A DNA stretch of 64,000 nucleotides from Microbacteriaceae bacterium (GTDB lineage: Bacteria > Actinomycetota > Actinomycetes > Actinomycetales > Microbacteriaceae). A model generated the notes under the pieces. That model saw only the letters and a program-made list of their open reading frames with translations, was not told the origin of the DNA and did no database searches. The stretch covers positions 1-64,000 of the forward strand of contig JAODAT010000041.1 of the NCBI GenBank assembly GCA_025463565.1. The letters are read 5' to 3'. How positions within the stretch are numbered: position 1 is the first letter of the stretch; the number at the start of each line of letters is the position of its first letter. The position numbers and the translations under genes were made by a program. Of the stretch, positions 29,975 through 38,214 are shown piece after piece.

Positions 29975-30093
29975 CTAAAAGCACCACGGGGGACACCTGG
30001 GTGGCGGCGACTTCAGCAAAGTTTGGGCGCGGAATACGGGGGTATATCCGCCGGCTCGCTTCGCGAAAATGAGGTCGCCGCCCCCAAGTTTTT
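29975..30093 (+). ncRNA. Candidate structured small RNA with T5 terminator
   Basis: Stem 29997-30014/30071-30088 (16 of 18 paired) encloses hairpins 30029-30051 and 30056-30066; TTTTT at 30089-30093 directly follows. 5' end is an estimate. Confidence 0.5.
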
Positions 30094-30114
30094 ATGCGCG
30101 GCACCCGACTTCTG

Positions 30115-30282
30115 TCAGTTCGCGCGGTGCAGGTCGTCGTCGGTGAACGGGTCGAGTGCCCGTTCATCCGGCGCTCGCCCGTCGTCGGCCAGCGCGTTCG
30201 GGCGTGGCGCGCGCTTCGCCTTCTTTCGGTCGAAGCTGCCCTGCTCGACAACCGGTTCTGGCTGCGGTTCTTCGTCGGTCAT
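30115..30282 (-). CDS. 55-aa acidic/charged small protein
   Basis: MTDEEPQPEPVVEQGSFDRKKAKRAPRPNALADDGRAPDERALDPFTDDDLHRAN; ATGA-coupled to upstream MFS gene. Confidence 0.5.
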   Translation of the reverse strand: MTDEEPQPEPVVEQGSFDRKKAKRAPRPNALADDGRAPDERALDPFTDDDLHRAN

Positions 30283-31778
30283 GATTCTCCCTGCGGGCCG
30301 GGCGTGTGCTGTACCGGGATGCTCTGCGTGTGACCATACGGCTTCGAGCGTCGCGGGATGAACACGGCCAGCAGAACCCCGGCCAGCAGCACAGCGGCCG
30401 CGATGGCGAACATCGTGTGATACGCGGCGTCGGTGGGCGCCGCCACCCCGTTCCTGATGACGGCGCCGCTCGCCAACACGAGCCCGGCGATGGTTGCCGC
30501 AACGGTCGACCCCAGCATGCGCATCACCGAATTCAGCCCGTTCGCCGCCGCGGTCTCGGTGGGCGGCACGGCGTTCATGATCAGGGTCGGCATCGCGCCG
30601 TAGGAGATGCCGACACCCACACCGACGATCGTCGACACCAGGATCACGTGCCAGACGGCGCTGTGTAGAACGATCGCGACGACGAAGGCCACCACGACGA
30701 TGGCGGCGCCGACGATGAGACTGGTACGCGGCCCACGGGCGGCGGTGAGCCGAGCCGCGAGCGGCGAGATGACGAACATCACGAGGCCGAGTGGCATGAG
30801 GCACAGGCTGGCGAGAATGAGCGAGAGGCCGAGCCCGATGCCCGTCGAGGTGGGCGCCTCCAGCAGGTCGGGAAAGACCGCAGTGGTCACGAAGAACCCG
30901 AAGCCGATGGCGATCGACGTGAGGTTGGTCAGCAGCACCGGGCGTCGTGCCGCTACGCGCAGATCGACGAGAGGGTCGGTCGCGTGCAGCTCGAAGAGAC
31001 CCCATGCCACCAACACGACGACGCCACCGGCCAGGAGCAGCAGGGTGAGCGGGCTGGTCCAGCCCCAGCTGCCGCCCTTGGAGATCCCGAGCAGGATGCA
31101 GACCAGCCCAACACCGAAACCGATCGCACCGGCGAAGTCGAATCGTCCGCCCGAACGCATGGTGCTCACCGGAACGATCGCGATCACCAGAACCAGGCAG
31201 ACGAGCCCGAGCAGCGTCGCCAGCCAGAACAGGTAGTGGAAATCGAGGTTCTGCGCGATGAGCGCTGCGATCGGAAGGCCGACAGCCGCGCCGACGCCGA
31301 GCGTCGCACTGACGAGGGCAACGGCGCCACCGAGACTTTTCGGATGAAGCACGTCGCGCAGGATGCTGATCCCGAGGGAGATGACGCCGAGCGAGACACC
31401 CTGCAGCACTCGGCCGGCGATCATCGGGATGACCGCGGTCGACAGCGCGCAGATGATCGATCCGAGCACCAGTGCGCCGAGCAGGGCCACCAGCAGGCGA
31501 CGCTTTCCGAACATGTCGCCGAGCCGCCCGGCGATGGGAATCGAGATGGCCGCCGCGAGGAGCGTGGCGGTCAACACCCAGGTGGCATCATTCTGCGTAG
31601 CATGCAGCAGGGCGGGCAGTCTCGGGATGATCGGGGTGACGAGGGTCTGCGTGAACGCGGCGACGAGACCCGTGGTGGCGAGCACGGCAGTGATGGCCGA
31701 GTCGCGCGGTCGGCGGCTGAGCGCTCGCCGTTCGCGTGGGGTGAGTGAACCGTCGCCGCTATCGTCGCTGTCACTCAC
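30279..31778 (-). CDS. MFS transporter, DHA2 type
   Basis: TLVTPIIPRLPALL, GRLGDMFGKRRLL, 14-TM-like. Confidence 0.9.
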   Translation of the reverse strand: MSDSDDSGDGSLTPRERRALSRRPRDSAITAVLATTGLVAAFTQTLVTPIIPRLPALLHATQNDATWVLTATLLAAAISIPIAGRLGDMFGKRRLLVALLGALVLGSIICALSTAVIPMIAGRVLQGVSLGVISLGISILRDVLHPKSLGGAVALVSATLGVGAAVGLPIAALIAQNLDFHYLFWLATLLGLVCLVLVIAIVPVSTMRSGGRFDFAGAIGFGVGLVCILLGISKGGSWGWTSPLTLLLLAGGVVVLVAWGLFELHATDPLVDLRVAARRPVLLTNLTSIAIGFGFFVTTAVFPDLLEAPTSTGIGLGLSLILASLCLMPLGLVMFVISPLAARLTAARGPRTSLIVGAAIVVVAFVVAIVLHSAVWHVILVSTIVGVGVGISYGAMPTLIMNAVPPTETAAANGLNSVMRMLGSTVAATIAGLVLASGAVIRNGVAAPTDAAYHTMFAIAAAVLLAGVLLAVFIPRRSKPYGHTQSIPVQHTPGPQGES

Positions 31779-31823
31779 CGCTCCAGCCTAGCCGCGGCCG
31801 CCGCGCCCTCCAGCGACCGCGTG

Positions 31824-33041
31824 CTAGCGGCGGTAGAGCAGGTAGTCGCCCCAGCTGTCGACGCGCCAGTCGATCCAACCGTTGGCTCGCTCGAGCTTGA
31901 CCGTGACCTGGTAATGACCGCCGGCCGGCGAGGTCGCCGCGCAGTAGAACTGGGACCCGACGATGAGAGGCGTCGGGGTGGGGCACTCGACGGCCAATTG
32001 CGCTCCGACGCTCTTCGAGGCGAGCGACACGGACTGCGAGGCCTGCGCGCTGAACACGGTGGGGAACACCGAGATGAGCATGCCGGGCACGACCAGAATC
32101 GACCCGACCTGCAGGATGCCGAGGGCGACCCAGACCAGAAGCGGCCCGAGCCCGACATTGCCGGTGCGGATGAGCGCCGCCGACCTGGCGATGAGGTAGA
32201 CGGGCGCGGTGAGGAATGCCCAGGCCCAGTGCGCGGGGTTTTCGTGGCCGGCACGCTTCAGCATCGCCCGATCGGCGATGGCGAGCACGACGACGATGAT
32301 GTATGGCCCTGCGAAGGTGGCGACCGTGAAGCCGGTGCCGATGATCGAGGTGAGTCCGACGAGCACCATCAGGCCGAACACGAGCTGAAGCAGCGGGAGG
32401 AGTGCGATGATCCAGACCGGACCGGTCGAGACGGGAAGGCGCGGGAACGCGGTCGATCGGGTGTTCTCCGGCTCGGCGGTGCGCGCTCGCTCGCCCTGGG
32501 CCGTCGGCGCCGACACCGCGGAGGTCGCGGACCGCGGCTGGAAAACGTCGTCGAACGATTCGGCGACACCGATATCGCCCTCGTCGACACCGGATCGGTC
32601 GGAATGGCCGGCACGATCTGGAACGGTTGCGGTCGTCATCACGGCATCGTCGAAGGCCTTGTGCGAATGGGCAGTGGTTGACGAACCAGCCAGAACGACC
32701 GGCGGGTCGATCTCGCGCAGGGTCGTGGTAAGCGGCGAATTCGCGGCGGCGGCGTCACGCTCGTCACCGGCGTCGGTCGCGAGCCGCGCGTACTCGTCTT
32801 CCCGCTCACGTTGTTCGCGCTGCTGGCGTCGGGTGGGCAGTTCGTCGTCGGCACGCAGTTCATCGTCGGCATACAGCACCCGGGTCGACGGTGCCGACTG
32901 CTGCTGTTGCTGCATCACGAGGGGCGGTCGCGCCTCTGTCGTGAGCTCGGTCCAGGCGTGGTTGTTCCACCAGCGCAGCTGCGGCAGCCCCATCGGGTCC
33001 GGATACCATCCGGCCGGGACGCTTACGTCGTCGTCGAACAC
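31824..33041 (-). CDS. DUF2510-domain multi-TM membrane protein
   Basis: N-terminal VPAGWYPDPMGLPQLRWWNNHAWTE; C-terminal TM segments and small extracytoplasmic domain. Confidence 0.85.
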   Translation of the reverse strand: MFDDDVSVPAGWYPDPMGLPQLRWWNNHAWTELTTEARPPLVMQQQQQSAPSTRVLYADDELRADDELPTRRQQREQREREDEYARLATDAGDERDAAAANSPLTTTLREIDPPVVLAGSSTTAHSHKAFDDAVMTTATVPDRAGHSDRSGVDEGDIGVAESFDDVFQPRSATSAVSAPTAQGERARTAEPENTRSTAFPRLPVSTGPVWIIALLPLLQLVFGLMVLVGLTSIIGTGFTVATFAGPYIIVVVLAIADRAMLKRAGHENPAHWAWAFLTAPVYLIARSAALIRTGNVGLGPLLVWVALGILQVGSILVVPGMLISVFPTVFSAQASQSVSLASKSVGAQLAVECPTPTPLIVGSQFYCAATSPAGGHYQVTVKLERANGWIDWRVDSWGDYLLYRR

Positions 33042-33077
33042 GCCGCATCCCTTCTTCCCGCAGTCGTAGTTATCGCA

Positions 33078-33120
33078 AGATTACTGGGAATTCGACGTGA
33101 GTGCATGCCCCATGAGGGGT
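33078..33120 (-). promoter_or_regulatory. Box ACCC-CTCAT-GGGG, 24 nt, TAATCT upstream of the DUF2510 gene
   Basis: Minus strand ACCCCTCATGGGG (33108-33120), TAATCT (33078-33083); second box CCCCAATGGGG at about 33124-33136. Confidence 0.55.
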
Positions 33121-33174
33121 GATCCCCATTGGGGGGTGCCCGAGGGGGTAGACAGGCGGTGCGGAATGAGGACG

Positions 33175-33206
33175 AAAAAGGGGCCGGCGCGATGCGCCGA
33201 CCCCCT
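33175..33206 (-). terminator. Rho-independent terminator downstream of hsp20
   Basis: Minus strand GGGGTCGGCGC-ATC-GCGCCGGCCCC-TTTTT, 11-bp stem. Confidence 0.85.
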
Positions 33207-33223
33207 CGTGCTTCTGAGAATCG

Positions 33224-33583
33224 CTACGCTGCCGCAACCTCGATCTTGCGGGGCTTCGCCTTCTCGCTCACCGGCAGGCTCAGGCTGAGCACGCCGTTCG
33301 TGTAGCTGGCGGAGATGCCGTCACGGTCGATGGCCTGTCCGAGCGTGAAGCGGCGCTGGAATGCGCCGGACTGGCGACCGCGGGCAAGCCACTTGGCGTC
33401 ATCCGACGCGGAGACGGTGCGCTCGGCACGAATGGTGAGCGGCTGGCCATCGACATCGATGTCGACCGACTGGGGGTCGACGCCGGGAAGGTCGGCGGTC
33501 AGCAGGTAGGTGTCGCCCTCGCGGTACAGGTCGACGGGCATGGGACGGATGGAGGCCGTGCTGGCCGCGCTGTTGATTGTCAT
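33224..33583 (-). CDS. Hsp20/alpha-crystallin small heat-shock protein
   Basis: VDLYREGDTYLLTADLPGVDPQSVDIDVDGQPLTIRAER, FTLGQAIDRDGISASYTNGVLSLSLPV. Confidence 0.95.
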   Translation of the reverse strand: MTINSAASTASIRPMPVDLYREGDTYLLTADLPGVDPQSVDIDVDGQPLTIRAERTVSASDDAKWLARGRQSGAFQRRFTLGQAIDRDGISASYTNGVLSLSLPVSEKAKPRKIEVAAA

Positions 33584-33600
33584 TGTGTGACTCCTTCAAA

Positions 33601-33621
33601 CTTGAGTCTGTCTGACTCAAC
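33601..33621. promoter_or_regulatory. HAIR-like element (HspR site)
   Basis: CTTGAGT-CTGTCTG-ACTCAAC; one mismatch from CTTGAGT-N7-ACTCAAG. Confidence 0.8.
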
Positions 33622-33631
33622 TAAGTTGAAT

Positions 33632-33658
33632 TTAGCACTCTCCCCGGTCGAGTGCTAA
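33632..33658. promoter_or_regulatory. CIRCE element (HrcA site)
   Basis: TTAGCACTC-N9-GAGTGCTAA, perfect match to the consensus. Confidence 0.93.
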
Positions 33659-33740
33659 GTGTTCGCAGCGGGCGAACAGCACGGAGACACAGCGACAGCT
33701 CACAGCGAGGTCTCGGCGACAGTGACTACTTTTAGTGCCC

Positions 33741-34775
33741 ATGGATTCTCGCCGCCTTCTCCGCCGCATCCCGGTCTGGGTATGGCGGGCTTTCATGGCG
33801 GCGATCGCCCGACACGAACTGGCCCGGTTCAACGCCGACCCGATCACCGGTGTCGACTACGTGACGGATATCGATTTCGTCGGCGACGGTATCCGGGGTC
33901 ACCTCCTCGACGTCATCAGCCCGCGTGGGAGCGGCCCTCGAGACAACAGCGGCCCTCGAAACAACACCGACCCGCTGCCGGTGTACGTGTACTTCCACGG
34001 TGGTGGCTGGACGTCCGGCGACAAGGGCCCGCTTACGAAGTACTGCGCGAGCCAGGCCGTCGCGGGCATGGTGGTCGTTAACGTCAACTACCGCACGGTG
34101 AAACTCCGCAGCACCATACGCTCGCGCATGTCGCACATCATGGACGACGCGGATGCCGCGCTCGCCTGGGTGCGTGACCACATCTCCGAATACGGCGGCG
34201 ACCCCACCCGCATCGTGCTCGGCGGGGACTCGGCCGGGGGACAGATCACCGCGCTCTATTCGTCCATGGTCAACACGCCCGAGCTCGCCCGGCACTACTC
34301 GATAACGCCCAGCCTGCCCGCCTCGAGCCTTCGGGGGCTGGTGCAGCACTGCAGCGTCTCCGACTTCTCCGTGGTTTTCGACCGTGGCTTCATTCTCGGA
34401 ATCGGGTTCGTGAGAATGCTGCTGCCACTGCGGGGCCGCGGCCGGTCGCTGCGTCGCGCCGCCCGGTTCCTGTCACCGATCGAGTGGATCGGCGCGGGCT
34501 ACCCGCCAGTACTCGTCACCACCTCCGAGCGCGACTTCCTCTACCAGGCGAACCTCAACTACGTTGCGCGGCTGCGCTCGGAAGGCATCGACGTGGAGAC
34601 GCTCATCTTCGCGCGGAGTAGGCGCAATGCCGAGCACACCTGGCAGCAGAATGCGCGCCTTCCCGAGTCGCAGGAGGTGTACGCACTGCTGCAGGGGTTC
34701 GTGAAGCGAGTGAGCGCTCCGACGGTCACGCGCCAGCTCGCCGGCGTGGACGGTGGGTGGGGCGCTATTCGCTAG
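33741..34775 (+). CDS. Alpha/beta hydrolase, HSL/esterase-like
   Basis: YVYFHGGGWTSGD oxyanion motif and GGDSAGG nucleophile elbow. Confidence 0.88.
   Translation: MDSRRLLRRIPVWVWRAFMAAIARHELARFNADPITGVDYVTDIDFVGDGIRGHLLDVISPRGSGPRDNSGPRNNTDPLPVYVYFHGGGWTSGDKGPLTKYCASQAVAGMVVVNVNYRTVKLRSTIRSRMSHIMDDADAALAWVRDHISEYGGDPTRIVLGGDSAGGQITALYSSMVNTPELARHYSITPSLPASSLRGLVQHCSVSDFSVVFDRGFILGIGFVRMLLPLRGRGRSLRRAARFLSPIEWIGAGYPPVLVTTSERDFLYQANLNYVARLRSEGIDVETLIFARSRRNAEHTWQQNARLPESQEVYALLQGFVKRVSAPTVTRQLAGVDGGWGAIR
33930..33965 (+). repeat. In-frame 18-bp tandem duplication
   Basis: AGCGGCCCTCGAGACAAC / AGCGGCCCTCGAAACAAC within the hydrolase gene. Confidence 0.85.
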
Positions 34776-34784
34776 ATTGGAGAG

Positions 34785-35669
34785 GTGGACAGGGAGCAGG
34801 CCGAGCGTCTCGACGAGCAGCTCCCCGACCGCGACTGGACGGTTCTCTCGCCCGGCACTGTCGCATCCATTTTCGACGCTCCGAGCGGTCCACTCGCGGT
34901 GGTCTCCCTGGGGGATCCCTCGAATCCCCGCATCCTGCTCGCGCCAGGTGTCACCGGGTCGAAAGAGGACTTCACACTGATGATGCCGGGCCTCGCCGGG
35001 GCCGGCTTCTACGTTCAGAGCTACGATCTCGCCGGACAGTACGAGTCGTATCGTGCCGGCCCTGAGCACCGTGACCCGCCGCGCAAACGCTACGACTACG
35101 ACCTCTTCATCGATGACATGGTCGCGCTGCTCGACGCCGGCGGTGGCCCGTCGCACGTGCTCGGCTACTCGTTCGCCGGCAACGTTGCCCAGGCCACCTT
35201 CCTGCGTCGGCCCGACCTGTTCGCCAGCCTCACCCTGCTGAGCGCGCCGCCCCAGCCGGGCCAGGGATTTCGCGGCGTGAAGCGCATTGGGCCCCTCACC
35301 GGCCTCGCGAACGGGCGCATCGGCGCGTTCCTGATGATCCTCGGTCTCTATCGCAACTTCACGCACGTGCCGCCCGGAAGGCAGGCGTTCGTCGAGCATC
35401 GATTTTCGCTGACACGCCGGCCCGCGGTGAGGGACATCATCGATCTGATGAAGCGCGCGCCGGATGCCCGCGCCGCCCTGCTGGCATCGTCGATACCCAA
35501 GCTGGTGGCGGTGGGGGAGCACGACCTCTGGCCACTTAAACTCCATGCACGGCTGGCGGAGGAGATCGGGGCGCGCATCTCGGTCTACCGCACCGGCCAC
35601 AGCCCGTGCGAGACCACGCCGAACCAGCTCACCTTCGACATGCTCGAGTTGTTCGAGCGCGCCGACTGA
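34785..35669 (+). CDS. Alpha/beta hydrolase
   Basis: LLAPGVTGSKEDF, HVLGYSFAGNVAQ, late VAVGEHDLWPL; GTG start. Confidence 0.85.
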   Translation: MDREQAERLDEQLPDRDWTVLSPGTVASIFDAPSGPLAVVSLGDPSNPRILLAPGVTGSKEDFTLMMPGLAGAGFYVQSYDLAGQYESYRAGPEHRDPPRKRYDYDLFIDDMVALLDAGGGPSHVLGYSFAGNVAQATFLRRPDLFASLTLLSAPPQPGQGFRGVKRIGPLTGLANGRIGAFLMILGLYRNFTHVPPGRQAFVEHRFSLTRRPAVRDIIDLMKRAPDARAALLASSIPKLVAVGEHDLWPLKLHARLAEEIGARISVYRTGHSPCETTPNQLTFDMLELFERAD

Positions 35670-35744
35670 GTTGCTAGGCCACTGAGTTACTACGCCACTG
35701 AGTTACTACGCCACTGAGCTACTACGCCACTGAGCTACTACGCC
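35665..35744. repeat. 16-bp tandem repeat array, five copies
   Basis: ACTGAGTTGCTAGGCC, ACTGAGTTACTACGCC x2, ACTGAGCTACTACGCC x2. Confidence 0.95.
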
Positions 35745-36529
35745 ACGAGCCCGTCGGGTTCTGCCGCGTCGCGAGCGATTGCGTCCTGTTCGTCGAGCCA
35801 GCGCCGGCGGGCGCGACGTCGGCTGAACGGCCCCTGTTCGGCGAAGTCGAGCGACAGGGTCGTGTACACCCAGGCCAGGCGGCGCCCCAGCGTTGCGGGG
35901 GATCGGAACGGCCGCGCCGAGATCCGCACCCTCAGCTGCCGGTCGTAGACGATGTCCATGTCCGGCTCGAAGTGGTAGCTGAGATCGAGGTCGTCGTGGA
36001 TGTTCGTGACCGTGCGGTTGACGGTGCCGCGAAGCTGCTCCCAGATCTGGGTCGGCATCGCGAAGTTCGAGCCGAACACCGGAGGATGCCCGAGCAGGAT
36101 GTTGATCGACCAGTACATGCCGCCGATGTAGAGGGTCTTGCCGAGCCAACGCACCACGGCATTGCTGCCGTAGAAGTCGGCGGCGCCGGTGATGGCTGTC
36201 AGCGGGCGAACCTGGGACATGCCGTACTCGATCTGCGCCACCCAGTCTGGCGCGGGGATGGAGTCCGCATCGAGGCGAGCGATCACGTCACCCGTCGCAG
36301 CGTCGTAGCCGGCGCTGGTGGCGGGATAGATGCCGCGGATCGGCTGCGTGATCACGCGTGCGCCGGCCGCCCTGGCTACCTCGGCGGTGTCGTCAGTGCT
36401 GCCGTTGTCCACGACGACGATCTCGTCGGGAAGGCGTGTCTGGGCCGCGAGAGCATCGAGGCAGACCTTCAACATGCTCGCGTCATTGAGGGACGGTATG
36501 ACGACAGAGATGGTGGTCATCGTGTGCAA
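35738..36529 (-). CDS. Glycosyltransferase family 2
   Basis: ISVVIPSLNDASMLKVCLDALAAQTRLPDEIVVVDNGSTDDTAE, ARLDADS. Confidence 0.92.
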   Translation of the reverse strand: MHTMTTISVVIPSLNDASMLKVCLDALAAQTRLPDEIVVVDNGSTDDTAEVARAAGARVITQPIRGIYPATSAGYDAATGDVIARLDADSIPAPDWVAQIEYGMSQVRPLTAITGAADFYGSNAVVRWLGKTLYIGGMYWSINILLGHPPVFGSNFAMPTQIWEQLRGTVNRTVTNIHDDLDLSYHFEPDMDIVYDRQLRVRISARPFRSPATLGRRLAWVYTTLSLDFAEQGPFSRRRARRRWLDEQDAIARDAAEPDGLVA

Positions 36530-36634
36530 AGTCTAGCTCTGTGCACAGCCTCCAGTGCTCCGCATGGCGTCGTAATCTAAGCTGGACGCCGTTCACGCCA
36601 CAAGCGACTGACAGGCAATGGAGCCACAAGACCC

Positions 36635-38212
36635 ATGAGCACAACACCTTCCACAAATGACATCACCGACGGTCCCATGACGGAGCGCGCGGTGGATGAT
36701 GCGGCACCCACGACCCCGATCACGATCGTGAATCAGGCCCCCACCCGTACAGAGACCGATTCTCTCGGGTCGATGGAGATTCCGGCGGACGCCTACTGGG
36801 GCATCCACACCGCGCGCGCACTCGAGAATTTTCCGATCTCGCGGCGACCGATCGCCGTCTACCGCGACCTCATCCAGGCCCTGGCACGCGTGAAGCAGGC
36901 GGCCGCACGGGCGAACGTCGAGCTCGGAGACCTTGAACCGGCGAAGGCCGACGTGATCGATCGGGTCTGCGAGGAGATCGTCGGCGGGGCGCTGCATGAC
37001 CAGTTCGTCGTCGGGGTCATCCAGGGCGGCGCGGGAACGTCGACCAACATGAACACCAATGAGGTGATCGCGAACCGCTGCCTCGAGCTGATGGGACACC
37101 GCTTCGGCGAGTACGAGTTTTTGCACCCCATCGACGACGTCAACCGCAGCCAGTCGACCAACGACGTCTACCCGACGGCCATCAAGTTGGCCATGGTGTT
37201 CGCGACCAACCGTCTGCTCGACGAGCACAGCAAGCTCACCGAGTCGTTCGCGACGAAAGGCAAAGAGTTCGCGGGCATCCTCAAGATCGGCCGCACGCAG
37301 CTGCAGGACGCCGTGCCGATGACGCTCGGCCAGGAGTTCACCGGATTCGCCCATACCCTCGCCGAAGACTTCGACCGGCTCGCGGAGGTGGTGCCGTGGC
37401 TCAACGAGATCAACATGGGCGCGACCGCGATCGGCACCGGTATCACCGCCGACCCGCGCTACGCCGAGGCGGTTCGGCGCCACCTGGTGGAGATCACCGG
37501 CATCGCCATGGAGACGGCGCCCGACCTCATCGAGGCGACCTCGGATGCCGGCATCTTCATGACCCTGAGCGGCACCCTGAAGCGGGCGGCCGTCAAGCTC
37601 TCCAAGATCTGCAACGACCTGCGGCTGCTCTCCAGCGGTCCGCAGGCGGGCCTCGGCGAGATCAATCTGCCCCCGCGCCAGGCCGGGTCATCGATCATGC
37701 CGGGCAAAGTGAATCCGGTGATCCCCGAGGTCGTCAACCAGGTCGCCTTCAGCGTGATCGGTGCCGATGCCACCGTCACCGCCGCGGCGGAGGCGGGCCA
37801 GCTGCAGCTGAACGCATTCGAGCCGGTGATTGCGCACAGCATCCTGCAGTCGCTGACCTGGATGACGAACGCCTGCCGCACGCTGCGCATCAACTGCGTG
37901 GACGGCATCACGGCGAACATCTCGCGGCTGGCCGCACAGGTGGAATCGTCGGTCGGGGTCGTCACCGCGCTCACCCCGTACATCGGGTACTCGGCATCAG
38001 CGGCTCTCGCACACACGGCGCTGACCACGAACTCATCGATCGCCGAGCTCGTCGTGAGCGCGGGGCTGATGACCGCTGAGCAGGTCGCCCACGTGCTGTC
38101 GCCGGAGCGGCTCAGCGGTCTCGTGCCGATGACGGGCGTGATCGGGATTATCCCCGACACGCTGATAGCCGAAACCGACAAAGACTTGATAGCCGAAACC
38201 GACAAAGGCTAG
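36635..38212 (+). CDS. aspA: Aspartate ammonia-lyase
   Basis: AYWGIHTARALENF, GAGTSTNMNTNEVIANR, signature GSSIMPGKVNP. Confidence 0.88.
   Translation: MSTTPSTNDITDGPMTERAVDDAAPTTPITIVNQAPTRTETDSLGSMEIPADAYWGIHTARALENFPISRRPIAVYRDLIQALARVKQAAARANVELGDLEPAKADVIDRVCEEIVGGALHDQFVVGVIQGGAGTSTNMNTNEVIANRCLELMGHRFGEYEFLHPIDDVNRSQSTNDVYPTAIKLAMVFATNRLLDEHSKLTESFATKGKEFAGILKIGRTQLQDAVPMTLGQEFTGFAHTLAEDFDRLAEVVPWLNEINMGATAIGTGITADPRYAEAVRRHLVEITGIAMETAPDLIEATSDAGIFMTLSGTLKRAAVKLSKICNDLRLLSSGPQAGLGEINLPPRQAGSSIMPGKVNPVIPEVVNQVAFSVIGADATVTAAAEAGQLQLNAFEPVIAHSILQSLTWMTNACRTLRINCVDGITANISRLAAQVESSVGVVTALTPYIGYSASAALAHTALTTNSSIAELVVSAGLMTAEQVAHVLSPERLSGLVPMTGVIGIIPDTLIAETDKDLIAETDKG
38163..38207 (+). repeat. 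24-bp tandem duplication at the aspA C-terminus
   Basis: TGATAGCCGAAACCGACAAAG at 38163 and 38187; encodes LIAETDK-D-LIAETDKG. Confidence 0.9.
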
Positions 38213-38214
38213 CG

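Noticed and set aside
35665-35744. CRISPR-like array
   Set aside because: Direct 16-bp tandem units without spacers and no cas genes; a simple VNTR.
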